The position numbers and the translations under genes are program-made. This document shows, piece by piece, positions 7,580 through 14,982 of a stretch of DNA of 64,000 nt (its first letter is position 1; each line of letters opens with the position of its first letter). Source of the DNA: Duganella callida. GTDB lineage: Bacteria; Pseudomonadota; Gammaproteobacteria; Burkholderiales; Burkholderiaceae_D. The stretch is taken from the NCBI RefSeq assembly GCF_004614165.1, contig NZ_SPVG01000245.1, forward strand, positions 40,992-104,991, given 5' to 3'. The notes below the pieces were generated by a model that saw only the letters and a program-made list of their open reading frames with translations, searched no databases and was not told where the DNA came from.

Positions 7580-8140
7580 ATGGGCTTTGCCGACCGATAC
7601 CTGCACGCCGTCAATTCAAGCGATCTGCGCGATGACGAGCACCATCACGCAACCGATGCGCTGTGCGCCGCGGCGCTGGCCGACGTCACGGGCGCCGGCC
7701 TGGGTTCGCTGCTCTCGCGCGTAAAGTACGCCGACGGCACTCAGCACAAGCTGTTCGAATCGGGCAGCGCCAACCTGGCCAGCTTGCTGCGCATCTGGAC
7801 TGAGCGCGTGATCCAGAAGGGCCGCGAGCGGAAGTGGTTGAAGGAGAATACCGCCTGGGATGCGGATAGTGCGCAAAAACTTTATCGCCGTATCGCCGAG
7901 CGCTCGCTTGCGCACTGGCTGGACGGAAAATGCGCTGCGTGCTCTGGTAGTGGCAACACGCTGGATCGGCGCATCTGCGTAACCTGCAAGGGTACCGGCA
8001 AGGCTGAGATCACCGGCGCCGGCGGCTTCGAGTTGGAGAAGGTCAAGGACATGGTCAGCGAATTGGAAGGGCTGCTCCAGTCGCATAATGCGCGCGCGGC
8101 CGGCATGCTGCGTGGCGCAAGTCATACGCACCGGGATTGA
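7580..8140 (+). CDS. DnaJ-type zinc-knuckle phage protein, possible late antiterminator
   Basis: The ATG at 7580 (GFADRYLHAV start) has a TGGAGCG ribosome site and is preferred over 7544. The 186-residue product contains a DnaJ-like zinc pair near residues 119-143: CAACSGSGN then CVTCKGTG, each with the CxxCxGxG spacing. Such knuckles occur in phage Q-type antiterminators and related late regulators, and the gene lies last in the early operon, upstream of the tRNA and packaging genes, where Q would sit. Family membership is inference; a nucleic-acid or chaperone-binding zinc module is what the sequence shows. Confidence 0.6.
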   Translation: MGFADRYLHAVNSSDLRDDEHHHATDALCAAALADVTGAGLGSLLSRVKYADGTQHKLFESGSANLASLLRIWTERVIQKGRERKWLKENTAWDADSAQKLYRRIAERSLAHWLDGKCAACSGSGNTLDRRICVTCKGTGKAEITGAGGFELEKVKDMVSELEGLLQSHNARAAGMLRGASHTHRD

Positions 8141-8305
8141 CACCGCCTCGCGAAGTACGTTAACGTTGGGCCTTCACACACTTTCGGCACTCGTAATGCG
8201 GGCTACGGCCCCACCGATAGCCGGAATTCGAGGCTAGCACCAATCCTTTGATGCTTTCGCTCGCGTGTACACCGCCCACTTCGCAGATAGCGCTGGGGCA
8301 CAACG

Positions 8306-8330
8306 AAGCCACCCTCGCGGTGGCTTTTTT
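8306..8330 (+). terminator. Hairpin with T tract
   Basis: AAGCCACC (8306-8313) pairs perfectly with GGTGGCTT (8319-8326) across a 5-base loop, followed by T's. It closes the early region and lies 27 bases before the small gene at 8358. Confidence 0.75.
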
Positions 8331-8357
8331 CATTTCCGCGCCCGCTGCGAGGCCGCC

Positions 8358-8501
8358 ATGGATTCCGAATTGACCCACGCCGAGGTGCAAGCCCGCATCC
8401 GCTGGACGCGCATGTGCATGGCGCTGCTGGTGCTGCAAGACGACTTGCGCATCGCGCGCGATCTCGCTGAGCTGCAGGGCCGCAAGTCGAAGCGCTGGTA
8501 G
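8358..8501 (+). CDS. Small hypothetical phage protein
   Basis: ATG at 8358 with a GCGAGG ribosome site opens a 47-residue frame ending at 8501. The product is a single amphipathic helical protein (THAEVQARIRWTRMCMALLVLQDDLRIARDLAEL) with a basic tail (GRKSKRW). It is too short for family assignment. The upstream extension to 8265 crosses the terminator and is rejected. Confidence 0.5.
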   Translation: MDSELTHAEVQARIRWTRMCMALLVLQDDLRIARDLAELQGRKSKRW

Positions 8502-8803
8502 CGCACCGAACACGAAACGCGCAGGCCGCAGCACGACGGCCGCCAAGGAGGTGCATCATGAAATAGCGAAACTCAGAGCCTCACCGCCAGCCGACAATCC
8601 CGTCCGCTGCCGGCATAGAAGCGCCACGACAGCGCGCACGGGTCAAAAATCGGCTGATGAGTTTCGGAGCACCCGCCCGGAGATACTCAGGGGACGCCAC
8701 CACGAGATCATGCAATTCACGGCCCTCGGGCCACCACCAGCCGGACGCCGCCACAAGGCCGCGCGCCTGACCGGCAGCCTGGACGCTGTAACCAGGCAAT
8801 CAC
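8502..8803. other. 302-base stretch with no credible protein gene
   Basis: Frames on either strand here have unnatural compositions, and the longest forward one (8551-8844) would read into the tRNA. The only notable signal is a perfect AAGGAGG ribosome site at 8545-8551 followed by a two-codon ATG-AAA-TAG frame at 8558-8566. The stretch may be the remains of a deleted gene or an untranslated leader. Confidence 0.5.
8558..8566 (+). other. Two-codon minigene (Met-Lys-stop) behind a strong ribosome site
   Basis: AAGGAGG at 8545-8551 is spaced 6 bases from ATG AAA TAG. This is an ideal initiation site on a start-codon/stop pair separated by one sense codon. Lambda bar minigenes (ATG-ATA-stop) are the known precedent; they trap peptidyl-tRNA. 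It may instead be the stump of a broken gene. Confidence 0.35.
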
Positions 8804-8895
8804 GGAGCAGAGGCGAATATCGGCTAAGTCGCCACGGACTGTAAATCCGTAGTCTGCTTGACAGGGTGCTGGTTCAACTCCAGCCTGCTCCACCA
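8804..8895 (+). tRNA. tRNA-Tyr (GTA anticodon), phage-encoded
   Basis: The 92-base gene folds as a class II tRNA. The acceptor pairs GGAGCAG (8804-8810) with CTGCTCC (8885-8891), followed by A and an encoded CCA. The D stem is GCGA/TCGC, and the anticodon stem ACGGA/TCCGT encloses CTGTAAA (anticodon GTA at 8841-8843). A long variable arm follows, and the T stem GCTGG/CCAGC encloses TTCAACT. Position 8 appears to be A (8811) instead of the near-universal T, suggesting divergence. It lies among small phage genes, not at an attachment site. Confidence 0.88.
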
Positions 8896-9033
8896 GAATT
8901 CGCTTCATCTGCGTTAATCCCGAAGCTACGGCAGAGGATGAGACCGCAGGGCGGCAATACGCAGTATCGCGGTTCTGGCCTGGGAGTGCCCGGGCGCCGC
9001 AGCAGTTCTCCCGTTCAGCTACCGCTGGGCCTT

Positions 9034-9056
9034 GCCGCCGTTGCGCGGCTTTTTTA
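9034..9056 (+). terminator. Hairpin with T tract
   Basis: GCCGC (9034-9038) and GCGGC (9045-9049) flank a 6-base loop and are followed by T7. It ends 12 bases before the next start codon, so it follows the tRNA transcript and doubles as a leader structure for the small membrane gene. Confidence 0.65.
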
Positions 9057-9068
9057 TTCGAGGTGGTC

Positions 9069-9215
9069 ATGCCTGACATCGATCTCCGCAAGATCCTTAT
9101 TGGAGGCGCGCTGATCGGCGGCGCGGCTGCTGGCGCGGCCATTGGCGTGGTCATGTGGCTGGGCCCATATGTGTGGGCTTGGCTCAAGCCTATCCTGCTC
9201 GCCGTGACGGCCTGA
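9069..9215 (+). CDS. Small Gly/Ala-rich membrane protein
   Basis: ATG at 9069, with GAGGTGG as ribosome site, encodes 48 residues ending at 9215. Residues 9-31 form a Gly/Ala/Ile-rich hydrophobic stretch that is clearly membrane-compatible, followed by an aromatic-rich second hydrophobic half (WLGPYVWAWLKPILLAV). Short peptides of this kind recur in temperate phages near the regulatory/packaging boundary. Role unknown; an inner-membrane lysogeny or lysis-timing peptide is possible. Confidence 0.6.
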   Translation: MPDIDLRKILIGGALIGGAAAGAAIGVVMWLGPYVWAWLKPILLAVTA

Positions 9216-9217
9216 CT

Positions 9218-9523
9218 ATGCGCATTTCCGCCGATCCGAAGAGCCCGCACTACTCGACATGCAGCCGCCAGGCCACCGTGTTTCTGAATGGCGAGCAGTT
9301 GAAGCACTGCGTCACCGCCGACGACGAGGCCGGCACCGCCGAGTGCTATCGCCTCGACGCCAACGGCGAAATCTTCCGCGACGGCGAGTTCGCCGAACTG
9401 CAGGTGCTGCGCGGCCAAGTCGAAATCGTGCTGGAGGATATGGACTTCGACGCATGGCTGCGCCGCCGCACCGAGCGCGCTCACGCTGACTTCATGGCGC
9501 GCACGTCGCGGCTACCAGCATGA
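9218..9523 (+). CDS. Conserved hypothetical phage protein
   Basis: ATG at 9218 lies 2 bases after the preceding stop and gives 101 residues: an N-terminal basic/His/Cys segment (HYSTCSRQ), a beta-rich middle (VFLNGEQLKHCVTADDEAGTAECYRLDANGEI) and an acidic then basic tail. I recognise the FLNGEQLKHCVTADDEAGTAECYR pattern as a conserved hypothetical of betaproteobacterial prophages, but no function is known to me. It overlaps the next small frame by 4 bases. Confidence 0.65.
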   Translation: MRISADPKSPHYSTCSRQATVFLNGEQLKHCVTADDEAGTAECYRLDANGEIFRDGEFAELQVLRGQVEIVLEDMDFDAWLRRRTERAHADFMARTSRLPA

Positions 9524-9624
9524 GCATGCTCGCCATCATGATGATCCTGTGGGGCGTAGAGCGCCCTGCACCAGTGCCGGCCACGCCGCGCACACCAACC
9601 CCGGCTTCCTGGCCATACCAGTAA
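9520..9624 (+). CDS. Very small hydrophobic, proline-rich peptide
   Basis: An ATGA overlap at 9520 opens a 34-residue frame: a Met/Ile-rich hydrophobic N-terminus (SMLAIMMILWGV) followed by a Pro/Thr-rich tail. The coupling with the preceding gene is the main support. It is too short for comparison; chance is a real alternative. Confidence 0.35.
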   Translation: MSMLAIMMILWGVERPAPVPATPRTPTPASWPYQ

Positions 9625-9809
9625 CGTTGCGTTGCCGCCCATCGCGCTCCAGCGGGCGGGCTCAAAAAGCGGGCGCAGTCGCTGACGAAACATGGCCGGG
9701 TGGGTCCGGCTGCCGGGTGCGCTACACACCCAGCGGCTCTAGCCCGGAGCGGGCGGCGACATCCATCTTTTGTGTTATTGTTAACTCTCCTAAACTCGGG
9801 AGAATAATG

Positions 9810-10259
9810 ATGAATGTACAAAAGACATACATGGAAGCAAAGCAACGAGCTGACCAAGGATTGGCGGCAGATGAGATGGCGGATTGGTTCATCAAAACCA
9901 TCCTATCAGCCGAACAATTGGATTTTCCGGAGCCGAAGCACTTGCTTATTGCTGATGGCTCTCCTCGTGGCTGGGCGCTCTATGTTGGGGCACATCGAAA
10001 GGATTTCGCTGGCATTGTCCAGCACGCGCGAATGGATGGGCAGATCATAGGTCAACTTGTTTTGAGAGAGTCTTTGCCTAATGGCGAGTTCGGCCCGATA
10101 ATCTTCTCTCGCAAGATTCTGGAGGCTGGGTTCGAGTTTAGCGATGGTAGCGTTGTTCATCCTTACTACATGGGCGAGACGACGAATCCAACGCAAACTC
10201 GGAGGCGTATAGCAATAGAATTGCTGCACGCAATTCAAGAAGCTCTCCCGCAAATTTAA
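9810..10259 (+). CDS. A+T-rich cargo (moron) gene of unknown function
   Basis: ATG at 9810 is spaced 7 bases from GGAG (9799-9802); ATG at 9807 is the alternative. The 149-residue product begins MNVQKTYMEAKQRADQG and contains an alternating alpha/beta pattern (LLIADGSPRGWALYVGAHRKDFAGIV, IFSRKILEAGFEFSDGSVVHPYY) with no catalytic motif I recognise. The base composition is clearly A+T-richer than its neighbours. The gene carries its own leader and is followed by a strong terminator at 10270. That package is typical of a lysogenic-conversion gene acquired by transfer. Confidence 0.6.
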   Translation: MNVQKTYMEAKQRADQGLAADEMADWFIKTILSAEQLDFPEPKHLLIADGSPRGWALYVGAHRKDFAGIVQHARMDGQIIGQLVLRESLPNGEFGPIIFSRKILEAGFEFSDGSVVHPYYMGETTNPTQTRRRIAIELLHAIQEALPQI

Positions 10260-10269
10260 CCCCGCCCCG

Positions 10270-10294
10270 AACCGCCTACATGGCGGTTTTTTTT
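10270..10294 (+). terminator. Terminator of the cargo gene
   Basis: AACCGCC (10270-10276), a 5-base loop and GGCGGTT (10282-10288) are followed by an unbroken T run to 10294. The next gene starts two bases later at 10297. Confidence 0.85.
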
Positions 10295-10296
10295 CA

Positions 10297-10542
10297 ATGA
10301 ATAAAATCCAGCATCCATCGAACAACGACGTACTCGGCGCGCCGGCTGGTTGGGACCAGGGCGAACTGCCTTGCTCCGCGCTGCCGATCACGCGCGCCAA
10401 GTTTGGCGACATGGAGGCGGTCGTCTCCTACTGGCGCCCTAGCCAGGAAGAGCTGGCCGTGCTGAACGCCGGCGGAAGTGTCGAGCTGGCCATCCTCGGA
10501 CGCACCATGCCACCGGTGATGCTGTCGGTCGACCAGCAGTAG
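10297..10542 (+). CDS. Conserved hypothetical phage protein
   Basis: The 81-residue product (NDVLGAPAGWDQGELPCSALPIT, VVSYWRPSQEELAVLNAGGSVELAILGRTMPPVMLSV) matches a small conserved family I recall from tailed phages of Burkholderiales, usually just upstream of packaging genes. It looks like a compact beta-rich protein. No ribosome site is obvious, because the start lies only 2 bases from the preceding terminator's T tract; a downstream start is not evident. Confidence 0.65.
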   Translation: MNKIQHPSNNDVLGAPAGWDQGELPCSALPITRAKFGDMEAVVSYWRPSQEELAVLNAGGSVELAILGRTMPPVMLSVDQQ

Positions 10543-10544
10543 CG

Positions 10545-11174
10545 ATGGCTAAGAAGCCAGCCGCGCCAAGCGCGGGCCGCCCGCTGCCGCCGGAGTCGTT
10601 CGCCGACCCGATGAACATCCGGTTCGTGCCTGCGCCCGAGGTGCTGACCTGGGCGCGCCGCGAGATCCTGACCGAGGGCGGCCAGCTATTCAATGAAGAC
10701 CACGCGCACCTGGAATACGCCGATGTGCAGTTCCTCTGGGCGCCTGGCAGCTTTGCCAAGCAAGGCCGCACGGTGATCGGCCAATGCGAGGAGGTCACCT
10801 TCCGCTGCGGGCCGTGGCAGAAAGGCCGCCAGCAACAGCAGATGTCCGACTGGTTCGGCTACGTACCCGCGTACCTGATCACGCTCGACGCACGCTACTG
10901 CTTGGAGTGCAGCGACGCCGAGTTTTGCGCGCTGGTGGAGCATGAGCTGATGCATATAGGACAGGAGCTCGACGAGTTCGGCTCACCCAAGTTCACTAAA
11001 GAAGGGCTCCCGAAACTAACGCTGCGCGCACATGACATTGAAGAATTCGTCGGCGTGGTGGCTCGTTATGGCGCGACGCCAGAGGTTCAGCGGCTGATAG
11101 ATGCGGTCGCAGCTGGCCCGACGGTGAGCTCTGCGTCAATCAGCCGCGCTTGCGGCACATGCTCCCGAGGATGA
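10545..11174 (+). CDS. Putative phage metallopeptidase
   Basis: This 209-residue protein starts 2 bases after the previous stop. It carries an HExxH zinc site (VEHELMHIGQ) in the middle and HDIEEFVGVVARYG in the C-terminal third, the arrangement of the putative phage metallopeptidase domain found upstream of terminase genes. The end CGTC is also usual for the family. Its substrate is unknown; head-protein processing or an accessory packaging role has been assumed by location only. The first 20 residues are Pro/Ala-rich and probably disordered. Confidence 0.75.
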   Translation: MAKKPAAPSAGRPLPPESFADPMNIRFVPAPEVLTWARREILTEGGQLFNEDHAHLEYADVQFLWAPGSFAKQGRTVIGQCEEVTFRCGPWQKGRQQQQMSDWFGYVPAYLITLDARYCLECSDAEFCALVEHELMHIGQELDEFGSPKFTKEGLPKLTLRAHDIEEFVGVVARYGATPEVQRLIDAVAAGPTVSSASISRACGTCSRG

Positions 11175-11175
11175 T

Positions 11176-11673
11176 ATGGATATGGAAGAGTGGCGTGTCG
11201 CGCCCGGCTGGCCGAATTACGCAGTTAGCTCGCATGGTCGCGTTAAGCGCCTGACGACTCGCAACAGCGGCGTGGCCGGTGCGATTCTCGCATCATTTCT
11301 GGTATGTGGTTACCCATCGGTGAATCTCTCAGCTCCTGGCACTCGCAAATCCGTTCGCATTCACCGACTGGTGGCTGAAGCGTTCCTTGAACAACCCCAA
11401 GGTGCAACGGAGGTTAATCACATCGACGCGAGCAGGGATAACAACCACGTCGCCAATTTGGAATGGGTGACTGCCAGTGGTAACCGGCTGCATGCCTACA
11501 GCTACGGCAAATTGCGCGCTGCCGGAGAATCGAACGGTTACTCCAAACTAACTGAACATGCCGTGGCTGCAATTCGCGGCGCGGGCGCTGAGGAGATGCT
11601 GGCGAGACAGTTCGGCGTTTCCGTCCGCACTGTGCGCGATGTGCGTGCGCGCCGCACTTGGAACCACATTTAA
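11176..11673 (+). CDS. NUMOD4/HNH homing-type endonuclease
   Basis: The 165-residue protein has an N-terminal NUMOD4-like segment (EEWRVAPGWPNYAVSSHGRVKRL), a central HNH_3 nuclease (IHRLVAEAFL, then EVNHIDASRDNNHVANLEWVT) and a C-terminal helix-turn-helix (SKLTEHAVAAIR, EMLARQFGVSVRTVRDV). Such proteins nick DNA next to their insertion site and spread as free-standing homing endonucleases. It sits between the metallopeptidase and terminase genes and is less G+C-rich than they are, consistent with insertion. It differs from the short HNH nucleases that assist packaging in HK97-like phages. Confidence 0.85.
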   Translation: MDMEEWRVAPGWPNYAVSSHGRVKRLTTRNSGVAGAILASFLVCGYPSVNLSAPGTRKSVRIHRLVAEAFLEQPQGATEVNHIDASRDNNHVANLEWVTASGNRLHAYSYGKLRAAGESNGYSKLTEHAVAAIRGAGAEEMLARQFGVSVRTVRDVRARRTWNHI

Positions 11674-11739
11674 GGGCACTGATACCTGTCTGCTGAAGGC
11701 GGCTTGACATTGACGGCCCCTTGACGGAAGGCAACCCAT

Positions 11740-12219
11740 ATGGCTGCACTCAAGGATGACGTCAAAGCCTTCATCGTGCAGGCGCTGGCGTGCTTCGACA
11801 AGCCGACGCAGGTTGTCGCGCAGGTCAAGGAAGAATTCAAGCTCGACGTCACCCGCCAGCAGGTGGAGACGTACGACCCGACCAAGTACGCCGGCCGGAC
11901 TCTGAACATCAAGTGGCGCACGCTGTTCGAAGACACGCGCAAGCGCTTCCGCGAAGAGACGGCCGAGATCGGGATTGCCAATCGTGCCTATCGCCTTCGC
12001 GCTTTGGACCGGATGGCCGAAAGGGCTGAGAGCAAAGGCAACATGCCTCTGGCCATGCAGATCATCGAGCAGGCCGCCAAGGAAGTCGGCGACGTCTACG
12101 TGAACCGCCGCCTGGACGCGCCAAGAGCGCCAGTCGGCACCGATGACGGCGGCATCCCGAAGACGCCCGAGTACGTGCTGAAGCCTGACGAAGATGTCCC
12201 AGACCAGCCCATACTCTGA
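11740..12219 (+). CDS. Terminase small subunit (DUF2280)
   Basis: The 159-residue protein begins with the DUF2280 signature (MAALKDDVKAFIVQALACFDKPTQVV, then VTRQQVETYDPTKYAG) followed by a long helical region. Family members are DNA-recognition (small) terminase subunits encoded directly before the large subunit, as here. GGAAGG precedes the ATG. The 3' end overlaps the large-subunit gene by 26 bases. Confidence 0.85.
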   Translation: MAALKDDVKAFIVQALACFDKPTQVVAQVKEEFKLDVTRQQVETYDPTKYAGRTLNIKWRTLFEDTRKRFREETAEIGIANRAYRLRALDRMAERAESKGNMPLAMQIIEQAAKEVGDVYVNRRLDAPRAPVGTDDGGIPKTPEYVLKPDEDVPDQPIL

Positions 12220-13513
12220 TCCGCCGGTCGTCCTGACGCCGAAGCAGGCGAACATCTACGTCTGGGGTTGGCAGAAAAAAGCGCGCTTCCGTGACGCGGT
12301 GTGCGGCCGGCGCTTCGGCAAGACGTTCCTCGGCAAGGCTGAGATCCGGCGCGCTGTTCGCCTGGCGGCCGAGTGGGGCGTCAGCGTTGAGGACGAAATC
12401 TGGTACGGCGCGCCGACGTTCAAGCAGGCCAAGCGCGTTTTTTGGCGACGCCTGAAACAGGCCATCCCCTCCAGTTGGCGCGCGAGCAAGCCGAACGAGA
12501 CCGAGTGTTCGATCACGACGAAGGCCGGCCACGTGGTGCGCATCGTCGGCCTGGACGCCTACGACAACCTGCGCGGCTCGGGACTCTTCTTCGCGCTGGT
12601 GGACGAATGGGCGGACTGCCCGTACGAGGCTTGGGAGGAAGTCTTGCGGCCGATGCTGTCGACGTGCCGCTATAGCGTCAACGGCGAGCAGCGGATTGGC
12701 GGCCACGCGCTACGGATCGGCACGCCGAAGGGCTTCAACCACTGCTACGACAGCTATCTGGACGGGCAGGGTAAAGAGCCGGACCACAAAAGCTGGCTGT
12801 ACACCTCGGTCGATGGCGGTAATGTGCCGGTGGAAGAGCTCGAGGCGGCGCGGCGCAAGATGGACCCGCGCACGTTCCGGCAGGAGTACCTGGCCAGCTT
12901 CGAGAACTACCAAGGCGTCATCTACTACTGCTTCGACCGCCGGAAGAATCACACCGACGACACGGTCAAGCCCGGCGACGCGCTGCACATCGGCATGGAC
13001 TTCAACGTGGGCAAGATGGCCGCGGTGGTGTTTGTGATTCGCGACGGCCTGCCGCGCGCCGTGGATGAATTCTCGGAAGTGTTCGATACGCCGGCCATGA
13101 TCCAGAAAATCAAGGATCGCTACCAGCAGGCCGGCCAGCAGCATACGATCGCGGTCTATCCGGATGCGTCCGGCCAGAATCGCAAGTCGAGTTGCGCGAG
13201 CGAGTCGGACCTGTCGCTGCTGCGCGGCGCGAAGTTCACCGTGGTGGTTGACTCGACCAACCCGTCAGTCAAAGACCGCATCAACAGCATGAACGCCATG
13301 CTGTGCAATACGTACGACGAGCGTCGGCTGCTGGTGAACACGAATAAGTGCCAGAAGTTCACGCTCTGCCTTGAGCGCCAGATCTACGACGACAAGGGCG
13401 AGCCGGACAAGAAGGGCGGCTTCGACCACAACAACGACGCCGGTGGCTACTTCATCACGAAGCGCTGGCCGGTCGTCAAGCGCAATGCCCAGGCGGGCGA
13501 GCTCCGAATCTAA
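12194..13513 (+). CDS. Terminase large subunit
   Basis: This 439-residue packaging ATPase-nuclease has Walker A CGRRFGKT at 37-44, Walker B FFALVDEWAD near 132-141, and the coupling segment GTPKGFNH. Its RuvC-fold nuclease domain shows acidic residues in MDFNVGKMAAVVF, YPDASG and the terminal FDHNNDAGGY. It pumps phage DNA into proheads and cuts it. Start at 12194 overlaps the small subunit; the length fits the family. Confidence 0.93.
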   Translation: MSQTSPYSDPPVVLTPKQANIYVWGWQKKARFRDAVCGRRFGKTFLGKAEIRRAVRLAAEWGVSVEDEIWYGAPTFKQAKRVFWRRLKQAIPSSWRASKPNETECSITTKAGHVVRIVGLDAYDNLRGSGLFFALVDEWADCPYEAWEEVLRPMLSTCRYSVNGEQRIGGHALRIGTPKGFNHCYDSYLDGQGKEPDHKSWLYTSVDGGNVPVEELEAARRKMDPRTFRQEYLASFENYQGVIYYCFDRRKNHTDDTVKPGDALHIGMDFNVGKMAAVVFVIRDGLPRAVDEFSEVFDTPAMIQKIKDRYQQAGQQHTIAVYPDASGQNRKSSCASESDLSLLRGAKFTVVVDSTNPSVKDRINSMNAMLCNTYDERRLLVNTNKCQKFTLCLERQIYDDKGEPDKKGGFDHNNDAGGYFITKRWPVVKRNAQAGELRI

Positions 13514-13524
13514 GCAAGGAATCT

Positions 13525-14982
13525 ATGTCCAAGGTCAACGACAAATCATCAGCCGTCGCGGCCATGGAGGGCGACTGGGCGAAGATCGACGCTTTGGTGG
13601 GCGGCACGAAGGCGATGCGTGCTGCCGGCACGGACTTCTTACCTAAGTTTCCAGCCGAGAGTCAAGAAGCTTACGACTTCCGCAAGAAAACCAGCACGCT
13701 GTACAACGCGACCGGCCGCACCATCGAGAACATGGCGGCCAAGCCGTTCGCCGAGGCGACGACCGTGCGCGATATCGAAGAGCCGGGTAAGACGTGGCTC
13801 GAAAACATCGATTTGTGCGGTAACAACGTGACCGTGTTCGCGCACAAGCTGCTGCAGGCGGGCTTGGCGTACGGCCTGACGCACATCCTGGTCGACATGC
13901 CCACCACCGTCGATAAAGACGGCAAAGCGCTGTACCCGACCAAGGCGGCGGAGCAGTCTGCAGGCGTGCGGCCGTACCTGGTGCACATCACCCCGAAGCA
14001 GATCCTCGGCTGGCGCAGCACGCGCGGCGCCGACGGACAGGAATCGCTGGCGATGCTGCGCTTCATGGAATCGGTCGAAGAGAACAATGGCGAGTTCGGT
14101 ACCAAGACCATCGCGCAGATTCGCGTGCTGACGCCGACGACCTGGGCTACCTACCGTAAGGTTGAAAAGCCGACCAGCGGCCAGGCCGCCGAAGAATGGT
14201 CGTTGGACAAATCTGGCCCAGTCTCGCTGGGCAAAGTGCCGCTGGTGACCTTCTACACGAAGCGCACCGGCTTCATGACCGCCGTTCCGCCGCTGCTGGA
14301 CATGGCGGACCTGAACATCAAGCACTGGCAGTCGTCGAGCGATCAGGATTCGATCCTGCACACCGCGCGCGTGCCGGTCTTGGCCATCTCCGGCGTGCAG
14401 GACGACGACAAGATCGAGATCGGACCGAAAGCCTTCCTGCGGCTGCCGATCGGTGCTGAGGCCAAATACATCGAGCACTCCGGCGCGGCGATCGAGGCCG
14501 GCCGCCTGTCGCTGAAGGATCTGGAAGACCAGATGCGCGCCATGGGCGCCGAGCTGTTGGTGGAATCTCAGGTGGCCACGACCGCCACGCAGAACAACAT
14601 CGAGGACGGCGAGGCCAAAAGCCAGTTGAAGCTGATGGTTGAGGGCGAAGAGGATGCGCTGGACAACGCCATCACACTGATGCACGAGTGGGTGGGCCTG
14701 GAGTTCAAGGGCAAGACCGACATCTTCAAGGACTTCTCGTCCGATGCGATCCTGGCCGCGGCGGCGCCGTTTGTCCTGTCGCTGGTGCAGCTGGTGAACA
14801 ACCGCCTGATGTCGAAAGAGGACGCGTTCAACGAAATGCGCCGCTACGGCATCATCAATCCGGACCTGGTCTGGGCCGACGTGCAGGAGCGCATCGCCGC
14901 CGAGCCGCCGGAGTTCGACATGGGCATGCTTGGCGCGCCAACTCCCAGCTCGGCGCCCGCACCGGCACCGGCTGCTGACTAA
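13525..14982 (+). CDS. Portal protein (DUF4055)
   Basis: The 485-residue protein shows the DUF4055 pattern: FRKKTSTLYNATGRTIENMAAKPF near the N-terminus, AHKLLQAGLAYGLTHILVDMP, then YLVHITPKQILGWR. The location directly after the large terminase and before the Mu-F-like protein supports its role as the dodecameric portal through which DNA enters. The C-terminus is a Pro/Ala-rich disordered tail. A ribosome site (AAGGAA) precedes ATG 13525. Confidence 0.88.
   Translation: MSKVNDKSSAVAAMEGDWAKIDALVGGTKAMRAAGTDFLPKFPAESQEAYDFRKKTSTLYNATGRTIENMAAKPFAEATTVRDIEEPGKTWLENIDLCGNNVTVFAHKLLQAGLAYGLTHILVDMPTTVDKDGKALYPTKAAEQSAGVRPYLVHITPKQILGWRSTRGADGQESLAMLRFMESVEENNGEFGTKTIAQIRVLTPTTWATYRKVEKPTSGQAAEEWSLDKSGPVSLGKVPLVTFYTKRTGFMTAVPPLLDMADLNIKHWQSSSDQDSILHTARVPVLAISGVQDDDKIEIGPKAFLRLPIGAEAKYIEHSGAAIEAGRLSLKDLEDQMRAMGAELLVESQVATTATQNNIEDGEAKSQLKLMVEGEEDALDNAITLMHEWVGLEFKGKTDIFKDFSSDAILAAAAPFVLSLVQLVNNRLMSKEDAFNEMRRYGIINPDLVWADVQERIAAEPPEFDMGMLGAPTPSSAPAPAPAAD

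Noticed and set aside
8160-8546. Reverse 128-residue frame near the first terminator
   Set aside because: It reads through a terminator hairpin and opposite a small forward gene with a ribosome site; only a short Cys pair near its end looks protein-like.
8551-8844. Forward 97-residue frame ending inside the tRNA-Tyr gene
   Set aside because: It overlaps the tRNA, its GTG lies inside the ribosome site, and the product is Arg/Pro-rich without pattern.
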